Origin: Candidatus Omnitrophota bacterium
Lineage (GTDB): Bacteria > Omnitrophota > Gorgyraeia > Gygaellales > Profunditerraquicolaceae
Direction: 5' to 3'
Assembly (NCBI GenBank): GCA_029561735.1
Contig: JAKQWZ010000064.1
Location: 67,583 to 111,553 of the forward strand
Length of the DNA: 43,971 nt
Positions 10,573 to 20,368 of the stretch are shown in pieces. Below the pieces are notes generated by a model that ran no database searches, was not told the origin of the DNA, and was given only the letters and a program-made list of their open reading frames with translations. The stretch's first letter is position 1, and the number at the start of each line of letters is the position of its first letter. The position numbers and the translations under genes were made by a program.

Positions 10573-11129
10573 GCTTCAACTGTGCGCTCCACTATGCGGC
10601 GGGCCAGATCTGTAATCGCATCCTGTGTAGCCTGGTCATCGGATTTGGCACTGGATCCGGAGGTAAAATAGGTGCTGTCTCCGGTAAACCCATTCTCCTC
10701 CCAGAGTATTTTATCCTCCTGAACATCCCTCAGGCTCATATTAACCACAATATTTATTCTGTATTCGGCTACTGTTTCATTGTCGCTTTGATACCTCAAA
10801 GGATCCCTGCGAAACTGTGTAACCTCCCCCTTCAGTATCAACCGGGCGTTTTCCATTGGCACAGGCTTAAGGTTGCCATCAAATAAATAACGGTCAACTA
10901 CCGCCCGGGTAACGTCAGTCTCCAGCAAGGGCTTATAAGTGCGGTACTTATTGGCAATATATTTTTCCTGCGTAAAATCAACTTTATTGATAAAAGGTTC
11001 CACATAAATAGTGCGGTACTGGCTGACAAATGCCGAATGCGTAGAATATCCGCAGCCGCCAAGCAAGGCCAGAGAAGCTGACAAAAGGGCAAATGATAAA
11101 ACTGCAAGCTTATTTTTTCTTTTTAGCAT
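10566..11129 (-). CDS. lptE: LPS-assembly lipoprotein LptE
   Basis: Lipobox LLGGCGYSTHS; YRTIYVEPFINK; TRAVVDRYLFDGNL. Confidence 0.8.
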   Translation of the reverse strand: MLKRKNKLAVLSFALLSASLALLGGCGYSTHSAFVSQYRTIYVEPFINKVDFTQEKYIANKYRTYKPLLETDVTRAVVDRYLFDGNLKPVPMENARLILKGEVTQFRRDPLRYQSDNETVAEYRINIVVNMSLRDVQEDKILWEENGFTGDSTYFTSGSSAKSDDQATQDAITDLARRIVERTVEAW

Positions 11130-12108
11130 TTTTCTTCTCCGCTTTTTTATCCAGTAATTTTTCTAAAGCCTGCAGCTTCTCAGCAGACTTGGCAGCCCAT
11201 GCAGTATCAGAGTAGGTATTGATGACTTCCTGATAATAGATCTTTGCCGCATCATAGGCCTTCTGCTTCTCATAGAATACCGCGATATTAAAGCTGGCCT
11301 GGGCTTCTTTATCCTGTATTTGGGCTATACTTTTCTCTGCTTCAACAGAGAGCACCGCATCCGGGTGTTCCCGGACAAATTCTGCAAATTTCTGCTTAGC
11401 TTCTTCTGCAGCGCCCTGGTCATACGAAGGGCCGCGCGAAAGAGCAGCGCGGCAGCTGGCTATCTGGAATTTAGACGGTTCAGCCCATTCGCTGGTAGGA
11501 TAATTTGAGATGACTTTGCCAAAAGCCTCCTCTGCTTCATAATAACGCAACAGGCTTTTTAAAACCAGGCCCAATTTATACTGCGCCCTTGGCGCAAACG
11601 GGCCATAAGTGGAATTCTCAATCACCTTATTAAAAATTTCTATGGAAGGGTTCTCAACCGGCAGCACAACACCCATAGCCTTGCGTTTCTCTCCCTGCAT
11701 AAAGGCCTCGCCGATCTTATATTCCCTCTCGATTATTTCCTGAATGCGTTCGGAAAACGGGTATTTATCTATAACCTTCTGGTACTCAAGATAGGCCCAG
11801 TAAAGATTGCCCCGGTCTTCTTCTATCCTGCCCAGATAATACTGGCTTTCCGCTGCCTCAGCTGTCTTGCCGTATGCCTTAAGTAATTTATGGAATTCTT
11901 TTTTCGCATCATCGTATTTTTTTATTTCATAAAAACCTAGCGCGTATTCAAACTGCTCTTTGGGCGTAGGTTTAGGCATATTCTTAGGGTTCACCCATTT
12001 CCCGGATTTAGGCGTCCAAATCCAATAGGGATAAGCCTGGCCTAACCCCAGCCAGAAGAATATAATCAAGCACAAAAATACTTGTCTCATAATCAGTAAC
12101 TTTAACAT
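11110..12108 (-). CDS. bamD: BamD/YfiO-like outer membrane assembly TPR protein
   Basis: Signal peptide and TPR-like repeats (AESQYYLGRIEEDRGNLYWAYLEYQKVIDKYPFSERIQEIIEREYKIGEAF). Confidence 0.72.
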   Translation of the reverse strand: MLKLLIMRQVFLCLIIFFWLGLGQAYPYWIWTPKSGKWVNPKNMPKPTPKEQFEYALGFYEIKKYDDAKKEFHKLLKAYGKTAEAAESQYYLGRIEEDRGNLYWAYLEYQKVIDKYPFSERIQEIIEREYKIGEAFMQGEKRKAMGVVLPVENPSIEIFNKVIENSTYGPFAPRAQYKLGLVLKSLLRYYEAEEAFGKVISNYPTSEWAEPSKFQIASCRAALSRGPSYDQGAAEEAKQKFAEFVREHPDAVLSVEAEKSIAQIQDKEAQASFNIAVFYEKQKAYDAAKIYYQEVINTYSDTAWAAKSAEKLQALEKLLDKKAEKKNAKKKK

Positions 12109-12165
12109 ACCGGGCAGGCTTTGTCAATCCTTCGACACGCCTTGGATCAGAAGAAAACCGGCCCT

Positions 12166-14166
12166 TTATTTATAGACCAGGCTAATCCGGAAATTCTGCT
12201 CTTCTTTAGACATGCCGGGAGGAAAAGCAGGAAAAGGAGCAGCATTTTTAACTGATTTTATGGCTAAAACGTTCAATTTCTGGTTACTTGAAGCGGTAAC
12301 CTTTGGTTCATGCTTAAGCCTGCCGTCGGGAGCAAGAGAAAATGATACTTCCACCTCTCCCTGCTGGCCTTTTGCCCGCTCAAAAGCAGTTAAAGCAGAT
12401 AATTTTTCCGTTATTGCTTTGTAATAAGCCTTATTGGAAGTGGCGCTGGAGGCAGGCAGTAAAGAAGAATTTACTTTTTCAATTATAACTTCTCCCTGTT
12501 CCATCTTTGCCCTGGCCCCGTCATCCGGTTTTATTTCAGAGAAGACCGAGAAGGCACGGTCGCCGGTAATAATATGGGGGGTTAATAAAATAACCAGGTC
12601 TTTTGTTGTCAATTCATCCGAAATATTCCGGAAAAGGTTCCTGATGTAAGGAATATCCCCTAAGAAAGGTATCTTATTTACGGTTTTAGTCCTTTGTTCC
12701 TTCTTAAGCCCTCCTATTATAACAGTAATTCCGTCTTTAATCATAATAGTAGTCTCGGCTTCCGAGGTAGTGACTATTGGCACGGTCGTATCCTGATCCT
12801 GTGATTTTAATGTTTTGTCCTCGGAAGAGCTTATTTCAGGCTTTATCTTCATTGTCACAAAACCATCGCGATTAATAGTCGGGGTGACTGACAGGGATAT
12901 ACCGGTATCCACAAAATTTACGCTTTGGGCAGTGACTTCTGTACCGGTTCCGGCTTGAGAAGTCGTAGACGTTATATATGCCTGTTTGGTGCCTACGTGG
13001 ATCTTCGCCTCTTGATTATTTAAAGCAATAATCCGCGGGCTGGCCAATACCTTTGTATCTCCCACAGTCTGCAGGAGGTCAAGTATGGCTTTATATTCTC
13101 CGGGTTCAGTTACCGAAGCTGTTGAAGAAGTGCCTAAGAAAAGCTGGCTGGCCCCGGACATCGGCATCGCGGCACTGATCCTGAAATATTTGCGTATCCA
13201 ATAATCCCAATTAACGCCCATAACAAACTTATCAGATGGGGTAAGCTCAATTATCTGTGCGTCAATAAGCACCTGCGGAGTCTTATCATCAAAAGCAGTA
13301 ATAATCTTGGCGATCTCATCCAGCCGGAATACGTAATCCGTAATCGCGATCTTATTTGTACGCTCGTCTATTTTTATGGAACCTACGCCTTTGGTTATTG
13401 CATCGGTTAATTTAGCGCTTAGCTTATCAACAGGGGCATAATCCAGATTAAATATCCGGGTCTGAATAGGCAAATCCGTACTCGTGATAAACTCCATCAT
13501 CTCCCTGATTTTATCCGAGGAGTCAATTAAGACTATGGTATTTGACCCCTCATCCACTACTACCCTGCCTAAATTACTTTTAATTTGAGCCAAAGATTTG
13601 GCCAGGTCCGCTGCCCGGGCGTATTTGAGGTTAACGGTCTTGACGATTTTTTTATCCTGAAAACGGCTGCCATAAATAAGCTCATAATCTCGCTGGGTCA
13701 TTACATTGATTATGTTGCCGGTCTTTTCATAAGCCAAATCATTGGAAAAAAGAATAATCTCAAAAGCGTCCCAAACATCCACATCTTTTAAAAACAAAGT
13801 CACCCTGCCGACTACATTTTTACCGACTACGATATTTATTGAGGCGCGGTTGGCCAACATTTTCAGCACATCTACAATGTCCATACCTTTGATATCAAGG
13901 GTAATTTTATTTTTATTTACAAAACTGCCGGCCGCCGGCTCTTTACTAACCACCGGGACAAGAATATTCTGCCGCGCTTGCGGCTGCAGGCCCTGTTCAA
14001 TAGAAATTGCCTCAACCAGCTGCCCCGCGTCGTCATAGCGGACCACTTCAGTCTGCACCTGTTCTTCTTCAGGGAAAAACTCTGCCTGATCCTGTTCATC
14101 CTGGGCAAAAATAAGCCCGCAGAATAAAACAAAAAAGATTATTGCAAAATATAATTTTATTTTCAT
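12166..14166 (-). CDS. gspD: secretin (GspD/PilQ type) with C-terminal TonB-like domain
   Basis: Secretin core VLASPRIIALNNQEAKIHVG...GLKKEQRTKTVNKIPFLGDIPYIRNLFRN...LVILLTPHII. C-terminal GEVEVSFSLAPDGRLKHEPKV...NAAPFPAFPPGM resembles TonB_C. Confidence 0.92.
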   Translation of the reverse strand: MKIKLYFAIIFFVLFCGLIFAQDEQDQAEFFPEEEQVQTEVVRYDDAGQLVEAISIEQGLQPQARQNILVPVVSKEPAAGSFVNKNKITLDIKGMDIVDVLKMLANRASINIVVGKNVVGRVTLFLKDVDVWDAFEIILFSNDLAYEKTGNIINVMTQRDYELIYGSRFQDKKIVKTVNLKYARAADLAKSLAQIKSNLGRVVVDEGSNTIVLIDSSDKIREMMEFITSTDLPIQTRIFNLDYAPVDKLSAKLTDAITKGVGSIKIDERTNKIAITDYVFRLDEIAKIITAFDDKTPQVLIDAQIIELTPSDKFVMGVNWDYWIRKYFRISAAMPMSGASQLFLGTSSTASVTEPGEYKAILDLLQTVGDTKVLASPRIIALNNQEAKIHVGTKQAYITSTTSQAGTGTEVTAQSVNFVDTGISLSVTPTINRDGFVTMKIKPEISSSEDKTLKSQDQDTTVPIVTTSEAETTIMIKDGITVIIGGLKKEQRTKTVNKIPFLGDIPYIRNLFRNISDELTTKDLVILLTPHIITGDRAFSVFSEIKPDDGARAKMEQGEVIIEKVNSSLLPASSATSNKAYYKAITEKLSALTAFERAKGQQGEVEVSFSLAPDGRLKHEPKVTASSNQKLNVLAIKSVKNAAPFPAFPPGMSKEEQNFRISLVYK

Positions 14167-14265
14167 ATATCCTCCTCGCGCTAGATACGCGCACCCCGGC
14201 TTATTTGCCCCGAAAAGGGCACCTTGACATAAATGATTGCAGGGTGCCTTTAGCGCCAGCCGCCC

Positions 14266-14886
14266 TTAAAGATAAAGTTCATATCGCTGGCCGCGGTAAT
14301 TTAGTATAATCTTGCCTTCCTGTATATCTTCAACCTGAAATTCTCCGATAAACTGCCCCTTAACCACATAGGAAGTCCTCTGGGTCCTCTTATCCTCGAT
14401 AATTGCCTGAGGGTTTTCTCCGGCCATGATCCCGACCAGATTCATATCTTTGATCAGATTAGAATTTATCGCGGCAGAAGCTGCACCTTCCGGGCCTGCC
14501 TGACCAAATATCTGCTTACCTGATATTGATTGTCCGTAATAGTCAAACGGCTCAATTTTCTGCCTTATACTTTCTTTTTCCGAAACCTGGCTTTGAGGCT
14601 GAATTCCAGGCGGAGTGATTTTCTTCGGCGCCACAAACGGATAAACAAATGAAATCAATAAGTAAAGGCAAGCTAGGGCTAATCCGGCAATTAAAAGTTT
14701 TTCGATATTTATTAAAGTAACGAATTTACCGATCCTGAAATACGTTTTTTTGTCAAATTCAGCCTTAAAATCCGGGGCCCTTGAGCGGCCATTAACTGAT
14801 GCAGCCGGCTTAGGTTCAGCCTTGCCCTTGCCCCTGATCAATCTTAAGAGTTTTTCTTCCGGGGTCATATTGTCTCTGGCACTCAT
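14266..14886 (-). CDS. GspC/PilP-like inner membrane component
   Basis: Single TM segment, then an HR-like domain (LVGIMAGENPQAIIEDKRTQRTSYVVKGQFIGEFQVEDIQEGKIILNYRGQRYEL). Confidence 0.65.
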   Translation of the reverse strand: MSARDNMTPEEKLLRLIRGKGKAEPKPAASVNGRSRAPDFKAEFDKKTYFRIGKFVTLINIEKLLIAGLALACLYLLISFVYPFVAPKKITPPGIQPQSQVSEKESIRQKIEPFDYYGQSISGKQIFGQAGPEGAASAAINSNLIKDMNLVGIMAGENPQAIIEDKRTQRTSYVVKGQFIGEFQVEDIQEGKIILNYRGQRYELYL

Positions 14887-15701
14887 ACTTTCGCCTCTTC
14901 GCGGATAAGCCCGTTTATTATCTGGGCATCAACCAGCGGGCTGTCATTCATCACTGCGGATTCCAGCGCGTCATGACAGAGCATGGCAATACGCCGCGGA
15001 TACCCTTGAGTATGTTGGTAAATAAGCCTGACTGCCTCATCGGTAAATAAGGCATTCTGATTATCATAGCCGGCGGCTTTAAGCCTAAACTGGATCAATT
15101 CATTTGTTTCGCTGTCATCAAGAGGATTAATCGTATATTTTAAGGCGACCCGGTCCATAAAATTACGGATACGTTTTACCCGCGGCAATAATTCTACCTG
15201 CGCCATTATGACTAACTGCAATAATTTATATTCATTGGTCTCAAAATTAAGCAGGGTGCGCAAAACCTCAAGGTTTTCCTGGGTAATCTTCTGGGCCTCG
15301 TCAATAAGAAGAACTATGGTTTTATTTTCCTCCACGCCTTTTTGAAAAAGATATTTTTCAAGGGCCTCTTTAAAATCCATAGTAGATTTAAATTCCGGCA
15401 CAATATCAAACATCTTTACCAGGCTGTACAGAAATTGGAATTCTGATTTAAAACTGGGGTCAAGTATCAGGTGGAAGATGAAATCCGGTTCATCTTTGAA
15501 GGTCTGCAAAAGCGTGCGCGAAAGCGTAGTTTTCCCGGTACCCACATCTCCGAGTACTAAACAAAGCCCGCGGCGCAAGCGTATAGCGATCTCTAAACGT
15601 TTAAGCGCAGTATTATGGCTGGTAGAATGATAAAAAAATTCCGGGTCAGGGCTGGTAGAAAACGGCTCCTTGTTCAGGCCCAAAACTTTATAATAACTCA
15701 T
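14883..15701 (-). CDS. ExeA/GspA-like AAA+ ATPase
   Basis: MSYYKVLGLNKEPFSTSPDPEFFYHS; Walker A GDVGTGKTTLSR; LLIDEAQKI. Confidence 0.9.
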   Translation of the reverse strand: MSYYKVLGLNKEPFSTSPDPEFFYHSTSHNTALKRLEIAIRLRRGLCLVLGDVGTGKTTLSRTLLQTFKDEPDFIFHLILDPSFKSEFQFLYSLVKMFDIVPEFKSTMDFKEALEKYLFQKGVEENKTIVLLIDEAQKITQENLEVLRTLLNFETNEYKLLQLVIMAQVELLPRVKRIRNFMDRVALKYTINPLDDSETNELIQFRLKAAGYDNQNALFTDEAVRLIYQHTQGYPRRIAMLCHDALESAVMNDSPLVDAQIINGLIREEAKV

Positions 15702-15909
15702 CCTTAATTTCCTTTAAAGATTTGGATTGTTTTCTTAATTTCCGGATTTTCTCTAAAAATAATAAGGAAGAATCATCAAAATAACGATAACGTGTTTCAA
15801 GGCTGCGGCTTTTTTCTTTAAGCAGGCCGATTTTAAGGTAGAACTTAAGCGTATGAATAGAATAGCCGCTTAATCGAGCTAAGTCTTTGATAAGATATAT
15901 GTTAGAAAT
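15688..15909 (-). CDS. MerR-family helix-turn-helix regulator, non-canonical (ATT) start proposed
   Basis: Hand translation: ISNIYLIKDLARLSGYSIHTLKFYLKIGLLKEKSRSLETRYRYFDDSSLLFLEKIRKLRKQSKSLKEIKDELL*. Shine-Dalgarno AGGGGAGG sits just upstream; the stop overlaps the exeA-like ATG. Not in the ORF track. Confidence 0.75.
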   Translation of the reverse strand: MSNIYLIKDLARLSGYSIHTLKFYLKIGLLKEKSRSLETRYRYFDDSSLLFLEKIRKLRKQSKSLKEIKDELL

Positions 15910-15937
15910 ATTTCCTCCCCTTGCTCTCTAACTAGGG

Positions 15938-15966
15938 AGTGTATCAACTTTCTACCCCTTTGTCAA
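15938..15966 (-). promoter_or_regulatory. sigma70-like promoter upstream of merR-like ORF
   Basis: Minus strand TTGACA-17 bp-TACACT. Confidence 0.6.
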
Positions 15967-15973
15967 GAACAAA

Positions 15974-16513
15974 TTAATCTGCTGCTGAAAACTGGGAGAT
16001 TATAAAGATACCTTCTAATGCAGTTGAACCGGAGCGGGAGTTGAGCTGGAATTTTTTTATCTTGAGCACGGAAAGAGAATTTTCTATTTCGTAAATAAAC
16101 CTTAGAAAACTTTCCAAGTTGGCCTCTGCCCTGACATCAATATAAAGGGCAGATCCGCCTTTCTGACTCTGCGGCCTGATATCAATAATGTGCACGCGGC
16201 TGGCTTTGGCCAGATTTTCTATCTCTGATAAAGACGACACTATGCCGCTTTCGTTGTCTTGCGGAAGTTTTAACTGCGGAGCAAAAGTATTATATCTATG
16301 CATTATATAATCCTTTTGCGATAATAGGCGGGCATAGTTTTTGAGTTTCGAACGGGCCAGATTAATCTCCCTGTTTAAAGTATCATTCCTCTGTAAAAGC
16401 GGATAAAGTAGCAAGTTGAATACCGCGGCAAAGGCCATAACGCCGATAGCCAAATAAAGCATAAGCTGTTCTCTTTTATTCAAGAATTTTTGCATAATCA
16501 TCTTTTTTGGCAA
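15974..16513 (-). CDS. PilO/GspM-like protein
   Basis: N-terminal TM followed by a coiled coil and ferredoxin-like C-terminus (LESFLRFIYEIENSLSVLKIKKFQL). Confidence 0.65.
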   Translation of the reverse strand: MPKKMIMQKFLNKREQLMLYLAIGVMAFAAVFNLLLYPLLQRNDTLNREINLARSKLKNYARLLSQKDYIMHRYNTFAPQLKLPQDNESGIVSSLSEIENLAKASRVHIIDIRPQSQKGGSALYIDVRAEANLESFLRFIYEIENSLSVLKIKKFQLNSRSGSTALEGIFIISQFSAAD

Positions 16514-17937
16514 ATAATCTCAAAATCAACCTCTTCGCCCTGGCCGGTATTTTTTTTAGTAGCATACCTTACTTTTACTCCAAACCTTGAGAGGGCCGCA
16601 GACTGTTCCAGCTGCGGCACCAGATTAAATACGGAATTCAAATCTGCCGCATTACCGCGCAATACGATTTGTCCGTCGCTGTCAAAACTTAAAGATACCA
16701 GCTGAATTCCGGAAGGCAGCGACTGGAATACCCCGCGGATCATATCCATGGTGGAAGGTTTTTTTGAAGAGCGCCTTTCCAATATTTTGAGCCGTTTATC
16801 CATTTCCTCCAGCGGCCTGGCTTCTTTATTTATTTTGTTTATCTCCTGCTTAATTTTTTTTAGATATAACGATTTATTGCGGAGGCTTTGAGACAGGCCT
16901 AAAACAAACAATAGAATTATTGCCGCGCTTAATGCGCCAAGGCGGAATATTTCTTTTTTCTGCAGGGACCTTTTACTCACGTCTTTCAAGCCCGGCGGCA
17001 GCATATTAAGCGATTCAGGCAGCTCTTCCAACGCCAAGCCAAAAAGCGCCGCAAAAGACAGGTTAGTTGCGTTAATTTTATTTAATATCTGCGGCGAGAT
17101 CTTTAGCTTCTCTTCATAAGCCAAAGGCTCTGCGGCCAGGCCAGCGGTGCTAGTTAAATACTGCGCTAACTGGCTGGATAATCCGCTTTGGCCGAAAATC
17201 AGGATCTTCTGCGGCAATACTTTAGAAACCTCTTTTGCATAAGCCTCACGGGTCCTTTTGATCTCATCCGCAAAATGCTCCTGCCACACAGGGTCATCCC
17301 TGTTAAAACGGAATGACCGGCTGAATAAAGACTTACGGGCGCTGATAATGGCTAATTCTGCCTGTTGCTGATCCAGGTCCGCCAGCATAACAACAGACTG
17401 GTCATGCGGATACAGGTATGCATAAAGGTTAACCAGGCCGTAAGAACTCAAACCGACAGTAATCCCGGTGGCTTTTAAAGACTGGATGATTTTAATAAAA
17501 CGCTCTATTATATCCCTGTGTACTATTGATAAATTCACATGGGAATAACCGTCTCGTAAAGTTGTAATAATCTGATAAGCAGTGATTAATTCATCCTGCT
17601 GATAGGGGATATAGCGCGGGGCCTGCAAATTGGCTATGCGCTCTATCTCTGCCGGCTGAGTGCTGGGGATCTTTATGTAACGGCAGGTAGATTTATTGCG
17701 GTTCAGGGCTATGATCACCGGCTCATTATTATAGCCGAGGCGCTTGAATACCTGAGCTATTCTTTCAGCCAGCATTTTATCGTCGAGATTTACAGGAAAC
17801 TGCTCAAATTCAATGCCGGAAAATTCTTTCCGGCCCAAACTGCCCAAAGAGCACTTAACGGCCTTTAAGGCGCCTTCGCTAATCTGGCAGGCATATATAG
17901 CAGTCTTATTTTTTGAGCTTAGCAGTCGCTTAAACAT
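16498..17937 (-). CDS. PilM-PilN (GspL-like) fusion
   Basis: Actin-like PilM region (NLQAPRYIPYQQDELITAYQII...) followed by a TM and PilN-like C-terminus (IRGVFQSLPSGIQLVSLSFDSDGQIVLRGNA). Confidence 0.75.
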   Translation of the reverse strand: MFKRLLSSKNKTAIYACQISEGALKAVKCSLGSLGRKEFSGIEFEQFPVNLDDKMLAERIAQVFKRLGYNNEPVIIALNRNKSTCRYIKIPSTQPAEIERIANLQAPRYIPYQQDELITAYQIITTLRDGYSHVNLSIVHRDIIERFIKIIQSLKATGITVGLSSYGLVNLYAYLYPHDQSVVMLADLDQQQAELAIISARKSLFSRSFRFNRDDPVWQEHFADEIKRTREAYAKEVSKVLPQKILIFGQSGLSSQLAQYLTSTAGLAAEPLAYEEKLKISPQILNKINATNLSFAALFGLALEELPESLNMLPPGLKDVSKRSLQKKEIFRLGALSAAIILLFVLGLSQSLRNKSLYLKKIKQEINKINKEARPLEEMDKRLKILERRSSKKPSTMDMIRGVFQSLPSGIQLVSLSFDSDGQIVLRGNAADLNSVFNLVPQLEQSAALSRFGVKVRYATKKNTGQGEEVDFEIICQKR

Positions 17938-17979
17938 TTAATATATTTTATCTTACTATAAAATAGGCTGAATTCAAAG

Positions 17980-18981
17980 CTAATCTTGATGCCAAAACTT
18001 AATCGCTTTCTCCGACCTGTCATAGACGCATTCCAGGCGTAGCCTGTGGGAACGGTTTTTAATAATACCGACGGCGCTGATGTAAAAAAAGTCTGATTGC
18101 ACATCAATAAATTGCTGCAGGGAATTAAAAATATTATTTTCTTCGCTATCCTCCGGTAAGTTTAACTTCGCCGATAAATCGGCAATGCTCAAGAACGGAT
18201 CGGCTTTGCGCTTTTCAATAATAGCATCTAATAACCCGGCAATAGCTTCTTTGCTGCCGGAACCGTTCTGAAATACAGCATATTTAATTAACACGGAGAT
18301 AAGCTCACGGCTGGCGGTATTAATATTAACATTAACCCGGTCCTGCTGAATTCCCCAAACCGTAATAAAATCTTTTATGTCCTCAAATATCGCAGGCGTC
18401 ATGCCTTTGACCAAAAGAAGTTCTTCTATATTAACAAGCGGCGCAGCCTTGCAAGGATAACCCTGCAATGAATAATCCCTGCTTTCGTCGTCAGGGGGGA
18501 TATTTGAATCACCGCGCCAGGCCATTATATTCCGGGAAATTTTCCCTGCGTCAGAAACCTTAAGCTCCTCAAATAACATCCGCAGTAAATCCTCGTCTGC
18601 CAAGTTAATATTAAGCTTTCTTTCTTCGTCAATAACCCCGAATATGGTTGATGGTTTTAGGCTTTCATCAGGCCTGGTATACTCTATTGAATATACTTCG
18701 TTATCAACAGAATCAACTAACCTTACCTCTTTAAAGCTCTCCCGGCTATCCGCCCAAAACTCTTTTAGGCTGTCATAACTGTTATTATCAGCATCAAGCT
18801 GAATAATGGTCCTGTTGATCCCGGAAACAGCCAAAGCCCGGGCTTTCAGCCTGTCCGTTGCAAACCTGGATAAACGCAGTCCCAGAGAAACCCGGTTGGC
18901 CACGCTTACAGCCAAGAGGCTCAGGATAATCAATATCCAAAGAGTAATAATTATTACTTGGGCCTTATTGTTTTTGTTCAT
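17980..18981 (-). CDS. gspK: type II secretion minor pseudopilin GspK
   Basis: AQVIIITLWILIILSLLAVSVANRV; DEERKLNINLADEDLLRMLFEEL; VNVNINTASRELISVL. Confidence 0.85.
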   Translation of the reverse strand: MNKNNKAQVIIITLWILIILSLLAVSVANRVSLGLRLSRFATDRLKARALAVSGINRTIIQLDADNNSYDSLKEFWADSRESFKEVRLVDSVDNEVYSIEYTRPDESLKPSTIFGVIDEERKLNINLADEDLLRMLFEELKVSDAGKISRNIMAWRGDSNIPPDDESRDYSLQGYPCKAAPLVNIEELLLVKGMTPAIFEDIKDFITVWGIQQDRVNVNINTASRELISVLIKYAVFQNGSGSKEAIAGLLDAIIEKRKADPFLSIADLSAKLNLPEDSEENNIFNSLQQFIDVQSDFFYISAVGIIKNRSHRLRLECVYDRSEKAIKFWHQD

Positions 18982-19561
18982 TTATCGCAGTCAGGTATAT
19001 TGTGCGTTCAAAAACTTTGCGCGCCTTAGCCTCGCTGCCGGCGGATAGAGTTACCTTCACACAGGACGGAAGGTTCTTTTTATCAGTCCATGAATTCCGG
19101 TAAACCACAACCCTGCCGGATTGAACATAGCCGTATTCAAATTTTATCCCGGAATTTTCAACCATCTCTTCGGGAGAAATTGCCGAATCCGCATTAAGCG
19201 CAGCGCTGCCTGTCCTGCATAGGCGGATTAGTTTATTATCTTTAACCGAGTATGAAACAAAAGCAAAACTCTTTTTTATCCTATTCGCTTCATAGATATT
19301 GGCCAATGTCAGAAAACTTATATTACCGCTATCCCCGCTAAATTTATTATCATCAGAGCTAAAGCTGAAACAATTACGTATATCGGTATCCATCCGGTCT
19401 AAAGAGGAAAACGCTGCCTGATTTAAATCAAGCGCGTCTTCAATGTTGCGGTATCCGAAAATACCGGATTGAAACGCCGAATATATTGAAACAACTATCA
19501 CCGCGAAGATCGTCACGGCAATAAGCATCTCCATCAATGTAAAAGCCCTGGGCTTTCTCAT
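18965..19561 (-). CDS. gspJ: type II secretion pseudopilin GspJ
   Basis: Prepilin motif RAFTLMEMLIAVTIFAVIVVSIYSAF. Confidence 0.75.
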   Translation of the reverse strand: MRKPRAFTLMEMLIAVTIFAVIVVSIYSAFQSGIFGYRNIEDALDLNQAAFSSLDRMDTDIRNCFSFSSDDNKFSGDSGNISFLTLANIYEANRIKKSFAFVSYSVKDNKLIRLCRTGSAALNADSAISPEEMVENSGIKFEYGYVQSGRVVVYRNSWTDKKNLPSCVKVTLSAGSEAKARKVFERTIYLTAINEQKQ

Positions 19562-19941
19562 GGTTGATAATTTTTTAAATTTGCCGAAAAACGTATGTCC
19601 CGAAGCTGATTCATCCTGCCCCAGTAAATCTCGAAATCGGCTTTGAAAATCTGTGTTTGGGCATCCAATTCGGACAAATTATAATTCCAGGAAAATTTCC
19701 CCCTTGTTCCGGTGGACATCCCGGGAAGCAGCAACCCCCGGCCCTGAGCAAACTCCAGCTCCTGCATTTTGTCTTTAGCAAGCAATACAGCCTCGCCTAT
19801 ATCAAAACTCAAGCCCGTTATGCGTGCGGAATAAGAAAGTGACTGTAGGATAACTACTAGTGCTATAGCCAAAACCCCTACCGAAATAATTACTTCAAGC
19901 AGGGAGAATCCGCGGCTATTTCTGCATCTTAACTTTGCCAA
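19558..19941 (-). CDS. gspI: type II secretion pseudopilin GspI
   Basis: Prepilin motif RGFSLLEVIISVGVLAIALVVILQ; AVLLAKDKMQELE. Confidence 0.75.
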   Translation of the reverse strand: MAKLRCRNSRGFSLLEVIISVGVLAIALVVILQSLSYSARITGLSFDIGEAVLLAKDKMQELEFAQGRGLLLPGMSTGTRGKFSWNYNLSELDAQTQIFKADFEIYWGRMNQLRDIRFSANLKNYQP

Positions 19942-20368
19942 AGGAGCCCTCCGTAGTCAGCGTAATCCTGCGGTTTCCGGAAAGTACCGTTATGGAAGCC
20001 GCATCAATCCTGCCATCAGGATAGAAATAAATTTCCTGATTATTAATATTTGAATTTTTGGATATCTCTATACTGACCTCTTCCGGTATAGGATAGGCCT
20101 TAAATGGAATGTTTTCCAGCTGCCGCCATGCGTTGAACCGGCTCTTATCAGCACTAATATCCAAGTATAATACTTTTTGCTCAACAATACTTTGGCCTCT
20201 GAGATTATTCATATATGATTGCAGCTGGCGGGAAAAACTTTCTGCCCGGGCTGAACTGAATGTAGAACGGAAATTAGGAACTGCTAAACCAACAAGTACG
20301 CCTGTAATAATAACAACGATAAGCAACTCAATAAATGTCAAAGCCCTGGGCATAGACTTCATAATCAT
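19916..20368 (-). CDS. gspH: type II secretion pseudopilin GspH-like
   Basis: Prepilin motif RALTFIELLIVVIITGVLVGLAVPNF. Confidence 0.7.
   Translation of the reverse strand: MIMKSMPRALTFIELLIVVIITGVLVGLAVPNFRSTFSSARAESFSRQLQSYMNNLRGQSIVEQKVLYLDISADKSRFNAWRQLENIPFKAYPIPEEVSIEISKNSNINNQEIYFYPDGRIDAASITVLSGNRRITLTTEGSFGKVKMQK

Noticed and set aside
14205-14255. Hairpin AAAGGCACC...GGTGCCCTTTT between gspC-like and gspD
   Set aside because: Imperfect with a long loop; could be a weak intra-operon terminator but not convincing enough to list.
18965-20368. Ala instead of Gly at the prepilin cleavage position in GspH/GspJ (RALTFIE, RAFTLME)
   Set aside because: The RAFTLIE-type variant is common in several bacterial phyla, so not notable.
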